Both the position numbers and the translations under genes were made by a program. The notes under the pieces are model-generated. The model did not search any database, was not told where the DNA came from, and was given only the letters and a program-made list of their open reading frames with translations. Source: an uncultured Eubacteriales bacterium (GTDB taxonomy: Bacteria; Bacillota; Clostridia; Oscillospirales; Acutalibacteraceae). Taken from it: a stretch of 52,972 bases of DNA. Below are positions 8,058-15,934 of this stretch, one piece after another (position 1 is the first letter of the stretch; each line of letters begins with the position of its first letter). The stretch lies in contig CASFQZ010000003.1 of NCBI GenBank assembly GCA_949296825.1, positions 1 through 52,972 of the forward strand. Direction: 5' to 3'.

Positions 8058-9020
8058 TTACAGGCGTTCCATGATTTTATCATACAGGGTCGGGATGGTG
8101 ATTTGATGGTCGCCGGTGAAGTGCCAGCCCATCCCGCCGTTCTGCGTCGGGCGGTTGACGATATTTTTGCGCGGGCGGTAATAATAGTTTGGGTCGTCAT
8201 AGCCGATTTTTTTACGGTAATCGCCCAGGGGGATCAGGTCAAAATTCGCGGTGGTGATATGAAAGGTGGGGTAACCGAGGTTGCGGACGATGGAAAGGGC
8301 TTTCAGAAAAACCTCGGGACCGATGACCGCAGAGCCGAAATTCAAAAACACGCCGCCCTCCAGTTCGGAAACGCTGCGGCACATTTTTTTGAAATCGATG
8401 CCGGAGCATTGGCCGATCACCGCCATATCACAGCTCGGGTGCTGGTGAATGATGTCCGTTCCCAGGGCGATGTGATAGCTCATCGGGATATTCAGCCGGT
8501 ACCCCTGCCACAAAAGGCAGTCCTCCCGATGGGGAAATCGCTCCGGGCGTCGGTCGATGTATTCGCCCAGCGCCTCACCATATCCCAGGTCTTTTGCGGC
8601 GCCCAGCTGCAGCGCTTCGTTCATCCAACCGCCGGTTTCCTCCCACATGCCAAAGGATCCGTCTTCTATGGCGGTGGGCACATCCTCGCTGGTGCCGCCA
8701 AGATACGCCAGCTCAAAATCATGGATGCTGGTTGCGCCGTTGGCGGCGATGTGGGTGATGATCCCCCGCTTCATCAGCTCGATGACATAGCGGGAAAGCC
8801 GGTTCTTGATCACATGGGCGCCCATGCTCCAGATTACCGGGCGTCCGTTTTTTCGCGCCTGCACGATCCGCGCAGCCAGCTCGTCAAAACCCGGCGCGTC
8901 AAACACCGGATGCTCTGTTTTGCCCGGTGTCATCAATTGATCGATGGTCACCAGATTTTTCCGCTCTTTGGCGGAGTAGGTGTGAATGCCGCTGAGGTCC
9001 AAAAGCTCCTGTCGCCGCAT
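8058..9020 (-). CDS. Deoxyhypusine-synthase-like protein of unknown function
   Basis: This 320-residue soluble protein resembles, in pattern, the deoxyhypusine synthase superfamily (NAD-binding Rossmann-like fold): a GAHVIKNRLSRYVIELMKRG stretch, ANGATSIHDFELAYLG, then GGTSEDVPTA. The catalytic Gly-Gly-Gly-x-x-Lys-His segment of true deoxyhypusine synthase is not obvious, and bacteria lack eIF5A, so another role is likely; other bacterial relatives act on polyamines or are uncharacterised. It starts at ATG 9020 with AGGAGG placed inside the stop region of the upstream HAD phosphatase gene, so the two are probably translationally coupled and work on one pathway. Function not known; family assignment tentative. 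Confidence 0.5.
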   Translation of the reverse strand: MRRQELLDLSGIHTYSAKERKNLVTIDQLMTPGKTEHPVFDAPGFDELAARIVQARKNGRPVIWSMGAHVIKNRLSRYVIELMKRGIITHIAANGATSIHDFELAYLGGTSEDVPTAIEDGSFGMWEETGGWMNEALQLGAAKDLGYGEALGEYIDRRPERFPHREDCLLWQGYRLNIPMSYHIALGTDIIHQHPSCDMAVIGQCSGIDFKKMCRSVSELEGGVFLNFGSAVIGPEVFLKALSIVRNLGYPTFHITTANFDLIPLGDYRKKIGYDDPNYYYRPRKNIVNRPTQNGGMGWHFTGDHQITIPTLYDKIMERL

Positions 9021-9021
9021 A

Positions 9022-9816
9022 TTATCCCTCCTGAAAAGACAGCAGCCGTAAAATCCCGCCGATGTCTTTAAAATTACAAATCAGCGCCTGCGCTCCCGCC
9101 TCCGTCAGGCGGGCGGTTTTTTTCGGATCCTCCGTCTGTCCCAGATCCGCTTCGCTGCCGACGACGCCAAGGGTCCGGCAGCCTTTTTCGCTGCCCAGCC
9201 GGATCTCCACCTTGCCATCGCCGCAAATCAGCACCCGCTGCGGCTGCAGCCCGTCCTCCGAAAGGAAATGCCGCAGCGCGGCTTCCTTGCTGCATTGCTC
9301 CGAGCGGGGCTGCGCGCCCTCGATTTTTTCAAAATAACCGGCAAGCCCCAAAAGCTCCGCTTCCTCCCGCACATCCGCCGTATCCGTTCCGCTGGCGGCA
9401 AAGAGCCGTACGCCCCGCTCCTTTAACACGCGCAAAAAAGCTTCGGCGCCGCCCATCCGATACCGCGCTGCCAGGGATGGCTCCTTTTTGATGGCGCTGC
9501 GTTTTTCTGTGATGCCCTGCATCAGCCGGTCGTTGTATTTTTCTTTGAAGAACCACGGGTCCAGCGGCGCGTTTTGGGGATTTCCGCGCAGGCGCACCTG
9601 CTTGCAGAGCCATTTCATCTGGTGAATGGTCTGCACGCCGGCGGATTCGTTGATATAGGCGCGGCAAAGGGATTCGCTGTCGCTGCCCAGATAAAACAGC
9701 ATGGTTTGCAGCATGATTTCTTCCCAGCCGCAGCGCAGGGTCGAGAGCGTGCCGTCAAAATCAAAGATTGCCACGGTGGGCGCAAGGGTGCTTTCCTGGT
9801 TTTTGAGAATACGCAT
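9022..9816 (-). CDS. HAD-superfamily phosphatase
   Basis: This 264-residue protein opens with the HAD motif I, FDFDGTLS (nucleophile Asp19, acid/base Asp21), has SGTD as motif II (LFAASGTD), and later a Lys and LICGDGKVE as the motif III/IV region. A helical cap lies between motifs I and II. The substrate is probably a small phosphorylated metabolite. The start at 9816 is chosen because ACGGAGG lies 5 nt upstream; the longer frame to 9864 would run through a terminator hairpin. The gene is coupled to the deoxyhypusine-synthase-like gene, whose ribosome binding site overlaps its end. Unusually, an intrinsic terminator ends only about 12 nt before its start. Confidence 0.75.
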   Translation of the reverse strand: MRILKNQESTLAPTVAIFDFDGTLSTLRCGWEEIMLQTMLFYLGSDSESLCRAYINESAGVQTIHQMKWLCKQVRLRGNPQNAPLDPWFFKEKYNDRLMQGITEKRSAIKKEPSLAARYRMGGAEAFLRVLKERGVRLFAASGTDTADVREEAELLGLAGYFEKIEGAQPRSEQCSKEAALRHFLSEDGLQPQRVLICGDGKVEIRLGSEKGCRTLGVVGSEADLGQTEDPKKTARLTEAGAQALICNFKDIGGILRLLSFQEG

Positions 9817-9828
9817 AAGAGCCTCCGT

Positions 9829-9870
9829 AAAAAAAGCGCGGTGTGCGCGAAGGATCGCAGGCACACCGCG
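9829..9870 (-). terminator. Intrinsic terminator or attenuator just before the HAD gene
   Basis: On the minus strand a perfect 10-bp stem (CGCGGTGTGC / GCACACCGCG, plus coordinates 9861-9870 and 9837-9846) is followed by seven T. It lies downstream of the YhhN-family gene and directly before the HAD ribosome binding site (9820-9827). Confidence 0.8.
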
Positions 9871-9890
9871 TCGAAAAGCAAGGGAACGTT

Positions 9891-9936
9891 AAATCATGGA
9901 GATGGAGTAGGCAAAATCATGGAGATGGAGTAGGCA
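9891..9936. repeat. Two tandem copies of a 23-bp sequence
   Basis: The sequence at 9891-9913 is repeated exactly at 9914-9936. The repeat covers the 3' end of the YhhN-family gene. Since 23 is not a multiple of three, the second copy is read in another frame and replaces the ancestral stop. Confidence 0.95.
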
Positions 9937-10643
9937 ATCAGATACTGCGCGGCATAGTACAGGATATGATTCCACAGTACGTCCTTTTTACGGTTTCTGC
10001 CTTCGCCGAAGTAGGTTTTCATCAAAATCATATCGGAGAGCCACAGCAGCACTTCGCCGATTGCCATGACTTTTGCGCCGGAATTGCCCGAGTCGGCAAT
10101 GGCGCAGCAGATCGTAAAGACCATCACAAAGCCCAGCGAGGCGGCATAAACGGCGCAGATGGGCTTATATTTGCCGAATTTAACCTTCAGCACCCGTCTC
10201 TCGCCGAAAACGGTGATCAGTGCAAAGATGGCGGCTACGGCAATGGCGACATAGATGTAGGTCGGGTTGCTGTTCCACTTGAAGCAGTTGAAGGCAGCGA
10301 CAAAATACATGACCTGGGTCGCCAAAAAGAAGCTGATCCCCAGCGCGGTAAATTCGTTGCTGCTCTCGAGGTATGTATACTTCAGATCCAGCCACAGATC
10401 GCCGAACGCTGCGAGCACCAGACCGCCGACAATAAAGAACGACCAGGGGTTAAAGGTCGCGAAGCCGATCGTCAGCTCGTTATACGCGGGAATGGTGTCA
10501 AACACCGCCGCCAAACCGGTGAACACAAAGAAAATGCTCGCGCAGGTTTTCGCGACAGCGGCGGGCAAGCCGCCTTTTTTGACGCGCAGAATGAGGAACA
10601 CTATGGTGGCAATCACGCCAAGTACCGTCAACTGTATGAGCAT
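9894..10643 (-). CDS. YhhN/TMEM86-family membrane protein (lysoplasmalogenase-like)
   Basis: This 249-residue integral membrane protein has about eight helices and YhhN-family features: a helix containing LAAFGDLWLD with an intramembrane Asp, a later EVLLWLSDMILM helix with a second conserved Asp, and a C-terminal YYAAQYLIAYS. Characterised relatives cleave the vinyl ether of lysoplasmalogen; plasmalogens occur in anaerobic clostridia, which fits. The ATG at 10,643 has GGAGG upstream and a good promoter. The last six residues (LPTPSP) come from a 23-bp tandem duplication; without it the protein would end at ...SISMI with TAA. Confidence 0.75.
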   Translation of the reverse strand: MLIQLTVLGVIATIVFLILRVKKGGLPAAVAKTCASIFFVFTGLAAVFDTIPAYNELTIGFATFNPWSFFIVGGLVLAAFGDLWLDLKYTYLESSNEFTALGISFFLATQVMYFVAAFNCFKWNSNPTYIYVAIAVAAIFALITVFGERRVLKVKFGKYKPICAVYAASLGFVMVFTICCAIADSGNSGAKVMAIGEVLLWLSDMILMKTYFGEGRNRKKDVLWNHILYYAAQYLIAYSISMILPTPSP

Positions 10644-10674
10644 AAATTAACCTCCAATAAGTAGCTTACTTTGT

Positions 10675-10703
10675 ATTATAAAGCCTTTTGAATGAAAATA
10701 CAA
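10675..10703 (-). promoter_or_regulatory. SigA-type promoter of the YhhN-family gene
   Basis: On the minus strand TTGTAT (10,698-10,703), a 17-bp spacer and TATAAT (10,675-10,680), 32 bp before the start codon. Confidence 0.7.
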
Positions 10704-10750
10704 TATAATTATTAAAATAATTTGAAAAATTTTTCGGCTGATTCGGCGCT

Positions 10751-11737
10751 TTATTTGCTTTGCGGCATGGTAAGGTGCTTTGCGACAAAGGCGTCCGCCG
10801 TTTTCCAGTAAAGCTCCGGATGAATGTCCCACGAGTTGGCGTGGGCGGCGTCGGGGATCGAAAGCATTTCCTTTTCGCAGTGCTCCGCCGCGTCGTATAC
10901 CTGCCGCAGCATCCGATAGGGGACAAAGCCGTCCTCTTCGCCGTGGATAAAAAGGATCGGCGTTTTGCACTTTTTCAGCTGTTCGAGAGAGGAGGCTTCC
11001 CTGATGTCATAACCGGCGCGGATTTTGGTGGTGACACGCATGGCGTCCAACAGCGGCCGGGAGGGCAGATGGAACATATCGTGGATGACGCTGTCCATCT
11101 GGTCCCAGACGGAGGTGTACCCACAGTCGGCGATCAGACATTTGACATTGGGCGGCAAATCTTCACCGGCGGTCATCATGACCGTGGCGCTGCCCATGGA
11201 AACGCCGATCAGGAAAATTTCCGCTTCGGGATCTTTGTCGAGAATAAACTGAATCCAGTCCAGCATATCAAAGCGATCCAGCCAGCCCATGGTGACGTTT
11301 TTCTGCTCGCTCTTGCCGTGGGCGCGCATATGGGGGATCAATACATGAAAGCCCTTTTCGTAAAAATGGCGGGCAGGCACGCCGACATTCTGCGGACAGC
11401 TGGTCCAGCCGTGAATGCAAAGGCACCAGGCGTGCGAATCCTGCTTTGCGATCAAATGCTCCGCGTACAGTGTTTCCCCGCTGCGGGAGGTGATGGTTTC
11501 CTCCGTCGGATCCATACAGGCGAACCAGGTGCGGTCGTCGTGAATAGTCGCCGGGTTTTTCAGATATTTTTCCTTTTCCGCCGGCTCCAGCACAAAGGTG
11601 CTTTTGCGGCGTGCCATGGATTTTGCGGTAAAGACCTGATCGTATACGATATTGCTGAACGCGAAGAGCAGCGCGCCGGCGCCGGCGGTGATCCCGGCGG
11701 CGGCTGCGGCGGCTTTCATGGCTTTTTTCTTATCCAT
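10751..11737 (-). CDS. Alpha/beta hydrolase with N-terminal membrane anchor
   Basis: This 328-residue protein starts MDKKKAMKAAAAAAG followed by one hydrophobic helix, so it is probably anchored with its catalytic domain outside. The hydrolase core is complete: oxyanion region CIHGWTS, nucleophile elbow GVSMGS (Ser), acid HGEEDGFVP (Asp) and catalytic His in DAAHANSWD. This is the pattern of the YqkD/BEM46-like serine aminopeptidase/esterase group; activity is likely on an ester or short peptide. GGAG precedes the ATG, and a TTGATT-17-TATAAT promoter lies at 11,770-11,798. It is transcribed alone, divergently from divIVA. Confidence 0.8.
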   Translation of the reverse strand: MDKKKAMKAAAAAAGITAGAGALLFAFSNIVYDQVFTAKSMARRKSTFVLEPAEKEKYLKNPATIHDDRTWFACMDPTEETITSRSGETLYAEHLIAKQDSHAWCLCIHGWTSCPQNVGVPARHFYEKGFHVLIPHMRAHGKSEQKNVTMGWLDRFDMLDWIQFILDKDPEAEIFLIGVSMGSATVMMTAGEDLPPNVKCLIADCGYTSVWDQMDSVIHDMFHLPSRPLLDAMRVTTKIRAGYDIREASSLEQLKKCKTPILFIHGEEDGFVPYRMLRQVYDAAEHCEKEMLSIPDAAHANSWDIHPELYWKTADAFVAKHLTMPQSK

Positions 11738-11769
11738 GCAGTCAACTCCATCCCACAGTTTCTTTTGTC

Positions 11770-11798
11770 ATTATAGACCAAAATCCCGAAAAAATCAA
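11770..11798 (-). promoter_or_regulatory. SigA-type promoter of the alpha/beta hydrolase
   Basis: On the minus strand TTGATT (11,793-11,798), a 17-bp spacer and TATAAT (11,770-11,775). Confidence 0.75.
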
Positions 11799-11890
11799 GA
11801 GATAAAATCGACAGTTTATTTTCCCCTCGCTCCGGGCGCCGGAGCTTGCGGCAAAATGCGCGCGGAATTTTGGTTTTGCTCGCGAAAAGG

Positions 11891-11919
11891 TTGTAATTTG
11901 ACCGGCGGGATGGTATAAT
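11891..11919 (+). promoter_or_regulatory. SigA-type promoter of the divIVA-like gene
   Basis: TTGTAA (11,891-11,896), a 17-bp spacer and TATAAT (11,914-11,919), about 47 bp before the start codon. Confidence 0.75.
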
Positions 11920-11966
11920 TATGGCAATCATGGCGAATTGACGCCTTTTCGGAAGGATGGTATCGG

Positions 11967-12626
11967 ATGGACGATATGACCGGCGTCTTCAAAACGGCTG
12001 CCTTTGGCGGATTCCAAAAAGACGATGTGCTGAATTTTATCGAAATGCAGAAGCGGACGGAGGCGGATCTGCGCGCCTCCGTGACGGAGCTGGACAGCCG
12101 CCTGCGGGAGCTGACCGAGCGCTGCCGGATTCTGGAGGAGGAAAAAAAGTCGATCAGCCGCGAGCTGGACGAGAACCGCGACGCGCGGGAGGCAGCGTCC
12201 TCCTTGGCGATCCGCAACGCGGAATACCAGGCACTGGAGGCGAAGTTCCGCACACTGCAGGAGCAAAACCGGAGTATCGCGGAGGAGAACGATTCCCTGC
12301 GCCGGGCGCTGGAAGAAGCAAAGACGGCGCCGCAGAGCGCGCCCCGGGAGAGCGCCGGGGATAAGAGCATGGAGGAGAGGGTCGGCTCCGCCCTTGTGGA
12401 CGCCCGCCGCTTTGCCGATCAGGTGATGGAGGAAGCGCGCCGGACTGCCGCCGACGCCAATGCGAGAACCGTTCGTTTTGCGGAGGATACGGAAAAAAAG
12501 GTGCAGATGCTTTCGGCGGAGCTGCGGCTGTGCGCCGAAAAATGCGAAAATCTTTTTGCCGGCGTCGCGGCGGACATTGAGCGGCTGCGGGATTCCTTGC
12601 GGCATATGACCGAGGGGATTGGCTGA
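11967..12626 (+). CDS. DivIVA-like coiled-coil protein
   Basis: This 219-residue protein has the DivIVA N-terminal lipid-binding type segment (FKTAAFGGFQKDDVLNFI, with the aromatic/basic tip) followed by a long coiled coil (about residues 28-120), a variable Pro/Ser linker near 120-130 and a second helical region to the end. Members of this family recognise negatively curved membrane and act as scaffolds for septum or pole proteins; those with the xGGF-x-K/R-x-DV pattern are common in clostridia and often not essential. GGAAGGA precedes the ATG. A helicase gene follows 23 bp later with no terminator seen between them, so the two are likely cotranscribed. Confidence 0.75.
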   Translation: MDDMTGVFKTAAFGGFQKDDVLNFIEMQKRTEADLRASVTELDSRLRELTERCRILEEEKKSISRELDENRDAREAASSLAIRNAEYQALEAKFRTLQEQNRSIAEENDSLRRALEEAKTAPQSAPRESAGDKSMEERVGSALVDARRFADQVMEEARRTAADANARTVRFAEDTEKKVQMLSAELRLCAEKCENLFAGVAADIERLRDSLRHMTEGIG

Positions 12627-12649
12627 AGCGGGGAAACGGAGTTTTATTT

Positions 12650-15079
12650 TTGAGCGATTTTTTTGAAAAACGGCGGCGGATCATTGAGCGGACCTTTCGC
12701 CGTATGAACGATAGACAGATGGAAGCCGTTGTCACCGTGTCGGGACCGGTTCTGGTCCTGGCGGGGGCGGGCAGCGGCAAAACGACGGTGATCGTCAACC
12801 GGATCGCCAACCTGATCCGCTTCGGCGACGCCTATTGTGTGGAAAAAACCTGGCGGCAGCCGACGGACGAGGATTTACAGGCGATGGACCGCTATCTTGC
12901 CGGCGACAACGCCGCCTATGGGCAGTTCGCCGACCTGATGGGATATAAGTCGGTCAGTCCCTGGCGGATCCTGGCGATCACCTTTACCAATAAGGCGGCG
13001 GGGGAGCTGAAAACCCGTCTGGAAATGATGCTGGGAGAGGAAGACGGAAGCGCGGTCTGGGCTTCCACCTTCCACTCCCTTTGTGTGCGTATTTTGCGCA
13101 GATACGGCGAGCGGGTCGGGTTTTCTCCCAATTTTACCATTTATGATACCGACGATTCCAAACGGGTCATGAAAGAGGCGCTGCGCCTTTTGGAAATCGA
13201 TGAAAAGTTCCTGCCCTTAAAGTCCGTCCTGTCGGCGGTCAGCCGGGCGAAGGACGCGCTGATCTCGCCGGAAGACTACAAACGGCAGTGCGGCGAAGAT
13301 GTTCGATTGCAAAAAATCGGCGCCGCCTATGAAAAATACGAGGAGCTTCTGAAAAAAACGGACGCGATGGATTTTGACGACCTGATCGTCAACGCCGTCC
13401 GTCTTCTTCAGACCTGCCCCGATGTCCTGGATTATTACAACGAGCGGTTTTCCCATGTGATGGTGGATGAATATCAGGATACCAACCATGCCCAGTATGT
13501 CCTGACGGAGCTTTTGGCGGGAAAACGGCAGAATATTTGCGTGGTTGGCGACGACGACCAGTCCATCTACCGCTTTCGGGGCGCGACGGTGGAAAATATC
13601 CTCGGGTTTGAAACCCATTATCCCAAGGCGAAGGTGATTCGTTTAGAGCAAAATTACCGTTCGACGCAGAATATTCTGGATGCCGCCAATGCGGTCATTC
13701 AGCACAACGAAGCGCGCAAAGGCAAGAACCTTTGGACCAATCAGGGCGCCGGGGATAAAATCACCGAGCATACCGCCGCGAACGACCGCGCGGAGGCGGA
13801 TTATGTCGCAGATTCCATCACGGAGAGCGCCGCCGGCGGGAAAAAATGGAGCGATCATGCGATCCTCTACCGCATGAATGCTCTTTCCAATAACATAGAA
13901 TCTTCGCTCATCCGCGCCGGGATCCCGTATCGGGTCATCGGCGGCAGACGTTTTTATGAGCGCAAGGAAATTCGCGACGCGATCGCCTATTTATCCCTGA
14001 TTGCCAACCACGACGACGACGTTCGTCTGGCGCGGATTGTCAATGAGCCCAAGCGCGGCATCGGCGCGACATCGATGAATAACGCCGCCCAGATTGCCGC
14101 CGGGCTCGGCGTCAGTATCTATGAGGTTATGGCGCAAGCGAAAGAATATCCGGCGGTGACCCGCGCCGCCGCCAAAATGCAGGATTTTGTCGCCCTGATT
14201 GAGCGGTTCACGACCCTTTCCCGGTCGCTGCCGCCGGACGAGCTGCTGTCGGTTGTTTTGCAGGAAAGCGGCTATCTGGCTTCGCTCTCGGCGGATCCGG
14301 CGACGATGGAGGATCGCACGGCGAACCTGGATGAATTGAAATCCAACCTGACGCGCTTCCGTCAGGAAAATCCGGAGGGAACGCTGACGGATTTTTTGGA
14401 AGAAATCGCTCTGTTGACCGATTTGGACACCTATAACGCAGAGGCGGACGCCGTGGTTATGATGACCATCCATTCCGCCAAGGGCTTGGAATTTCCGGTG
14501 GTTTATCTGATTGGAATGGAGGAGGGGATCTTTCCCGGGATCCAGGCGCAGTTCGATCCGACGGAAATCGAGGAAGAGCGCCGCCTGGCGTATGTCGGCA
14601 TTACCCGCGCCAAGGAAAAGCTCATCCTGACCGGCGCCGCCCGGCGGATGCTGCACGGCGCGACGATGTATCGCCTGCCTTCCCGTTTTTTGGGGGAAAT
14701 CCCGAAAAAGCTGAAGGACGTCAGCCGGGAGGAGGAGCCTCTGTTTCATTCCGGCGCAGGCTATCGCGCGCCGCACGCCGGCGGCGATTCGGGCTCGCGA
14801 TATGAACCGGCACGTTCCGAATTCAAACAAAAAAGCGGCGGCAGTGCGGCGGGCTTTGCCGGCGCGACGCTGTTTGCTTCGGCTGCCGCAGCCAAAAAAT
14901 CCGCGCCGGCGCCCGCTTTGGTGTGCGGCGACGCGGTACGGCATAAAAAATTCGGCGAAGGCGTTGTCTTAAAAGCCGAAAAAATGGGCAACGATATGCT
15001 GCTGGAGGTTGCCTTTGCCGATTGCGGCACAAAAAAGCTGATGGCAAACAGCGCGAAGCTGGAAAAACTGAAAAAATAA
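12650..15079 (+). CDS. pcrA: UvrD/PcrA-type ATP-dependent DNA helicase
   Basis: This 809-residue superfamily 1A 3'-5' helicase has all core motifs: Walker A GAGSGKTT (39-46), motif Ia TFTNKAAGEL, motif II DEYQDT, motif III DDDQSIYRFRGA, motif IV QNYRST, motif V TIHSAKGLEF and motif VI YVGITRAKE. Such helicases act in nucleotide-excision and mismatch repair and clear RecA or RNA polymerase from DNA. The C-terminus carries the basic/KK tail and a KFGEGVV-type Tudor-like segment, as PcrA proteins do. It starts with TTG, nine bases after ACGGAG. An insertion of about 30 residues after motif Ia (EKTWRQPTDEDLQAM) is typical of clostridial forms as far as I recall. Confidence 0.92.
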   Translation: MSDFFEKRRRIIERTFRRMNDRQMEAVVTVSGPVLVLAGAGSGKTTVIVNRIANLIRFGDAYCVEKTWRQPTDEDLQAMDRYLAGDNAAYGQFADLMGYKSVSPWRILAITFTNKAAGELKTRLEMMLGEEDGSAVWASTFHSLCVRILRRYGERVGFSPNFTIYDTDDSKRVMKEALRLLEIDEKFLPLKSVLSAVSRAKDALISPEDYKRQCGEDVRLQKIGAAYEKYEELLKKTDAMDFDDLIVNAVRLLQTCPDVLDYYNERFSHVMVDEYQDTNHAQYVLTELLAGKRQNICVVGDDDQSIYRFRGATVENILGFETHYPKAKVIRLEQNYRSTQNILDAANAVIQHNEARKGKNLWTNQGAGDKITEHTAANDRAEADYVADSITESAAGGKKWSDHAILYRMNALSNNIESSLIRAGIPYRVIGGRRFYERKEIRDAIAYLSLIANHDDDVRLARIVNEPKRGIGATSMNNAAQIAAGLGVSIYEVMAQAKEYPAVTRAAAKMQDFVALIERFTTLSRSLPPDELLSVVLQESGYLASLSADPATMEDRTANLDELKSNLTRFRQENPEGTLTDFLEEIALLTDLDTYNAEADAVVMMTIHSAKGLEFPVVYLIGMEEGIFPGIQAQFDPTEIEEERRLAYVGITRAKEKLILTGAARRMLHGATMYRLPSRFLGEIPKKLKDVSREEEPLFHSGAGYRAPHAGGDSGSRYEPARSEFKQKSGGSAAGFAGATLFASAAAAKKSAPAPALVCGDAVRHKKFGEGVVLKAEKMGNDMLLEVAFADCGTKKLMANSAKLEKLKK

Positions 15080-15153
15080 AAGCTCCCAAACACGAGAGAC
15101 TTTGTAAATAAGTTATTTTTCCTATGATTTTTTAACACTTTTGTTGCAGTAGA

Positions 15154-15182
15154 TTGAAAGGCTAAATTAAAGATGATATACT
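15154..15182 (+). promoter_or_regulatory. Promoter of the restriction-modification operon
   Basis: TTGAAA (15,154-15,159), a 17-bp spacer and TATACT (15,177-15,182), about 90 bp upstream of the nuclease start. Confidence 0.7.
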
Positions 15183-15215
15183 GTAATATATAACAAATCT
15201 GCTGCATTACGGTGG

Positions 15216-15232
15216 ATTCAGATGGACTGAAT
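15216..15232. promoter_or_regulatory. Inverted repeat, possible operator in the R-M leader
   Basis: ATTCAG, five bases, CTGAAT, lying 34 bp downstream of the predicted -10 box and before the nuclease start. No controller protein gene is visible, so an operator role is only a guess. Confidence 0.35.
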
Positions 15233-15271
15233 TGCAATGAATAATTTATGGAGCAAAGAAGGTAAAAAAGA

Positions 15272-15934
15272 ATGAACGCAAATAAAAAGTATATAGATTC
15301 CGATATTCAGTTCAAGTATGAGTTTTTTGACTATGGACACGCTTTAGAAATACTGCATGAGAGTTTTCCGGAAGAATGGAGAGAAATACAAGCAGCTTTA
15401 AGGCGGCTAAGATTAAATATAGATGATATTTCTAAAGCAGGAGGTAATGAATCGCCGATTCCGAAGAAATTTGACGATGTTTTATATCCCTTCGGTTGGC
15501 GAGAAATTCGTATTTCCGGAGATTTGATTGTAAAAAAGTATCCTCGGCAGACAGCTCAACGCAGGGGACGCTTTGCAGATGAGCCGTTCGAGATAGAGAC
15601 GATTAAAGGATATATTGATGGTCATAATATAGATTTTTTAAAAAATAAAGTTGCTTTTGACCTTGAATGGAACAGCAAGGATCAGACTTTTGATCGTGAT
15701 TTACTCGCTATGCGAACATATTTTGATTGTGGTTTAATTGACGTTGGGGTTATTGTCACCAGAGCCGAAGAATTAAATGAGATCTTTAAAGATATAGGCA
15801 TTATAGCAAAATACGGGGCATCAACCACTTGGATGGGCAAATTGTTGTCTCGTCTTGATAGCAGGCGAAATGGCGGTTGTCCTATTTTAGCAATCGGTAT
15901 AAGAAAGGAGTGTGTCGAAGGGTATGAGGAGTAA
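15272..15934 (+). CDS. BglII/BstYI-family type II restriction endonuclease
   Basis: This 220-residue protein matches the BglII/BstYI endonuclease family in length and pattern. The key region KVAFDLEWNSKDQTFDRDL (about residues 127-145) carries the acidic Asp...Glu-x-Asn/Gln metal-binding motif, followed by LLAMRTYFDCGLIDVGVIVTR. Family members cut AGATCT or RGATCY. The ATG follows AAGAAGG at 9 nt. It overlaps the adjacent methyltransferase by about 11 bp, with the ribosome binding site of that gene inside this one. The gene is far more AT-rich than its neighbours, with AT-ending codons, indicating horizontal acquisition. The exact recognition site cannot be read from the sequence. Confidence 0.85.
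   Translation: MNANKKYIDSDIQFKYEFFDYGHALEILHESFPEEWREIQAALRRLRLNIDDISKAGGNESPIPKKFDDVLYPFGWREIRISGDLIVKKYPRQTAQRRGRFADEPFEIETIKGYIDGHNIDFLKNKVAFDLEWNSKDQTFDRDLLAMRTYFDCGLIDVGVIVTRAEELNEIFKDIGIIAKYGASTTWMGKLLSRLDSRRNGGCPILAIGIRKECVEGYEE

Larger units (their letters stand above)
15080..15271. other. AT-rich control region of the restriction-modification island
   Basis: Base composition shifts abruptly to AT-rich right after the helicase stop. The region holds no terminator-like hairpin with a T-run, but has a promoter (15,154-15,182), a perfect inverted repeat (15,216-15,232) and the ribosome binding site of the nuclease gene. Confidence 0.6.

Noticed and set aside
7719-9071. Plus-strand frame of 450 codons opposite the ECF and deoxyhypusine-synthase-like genes
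   Set aside because: The minus-strand genes have strong ribosome binding sites and family motifs; the plus frame spans two genes and has no motif.
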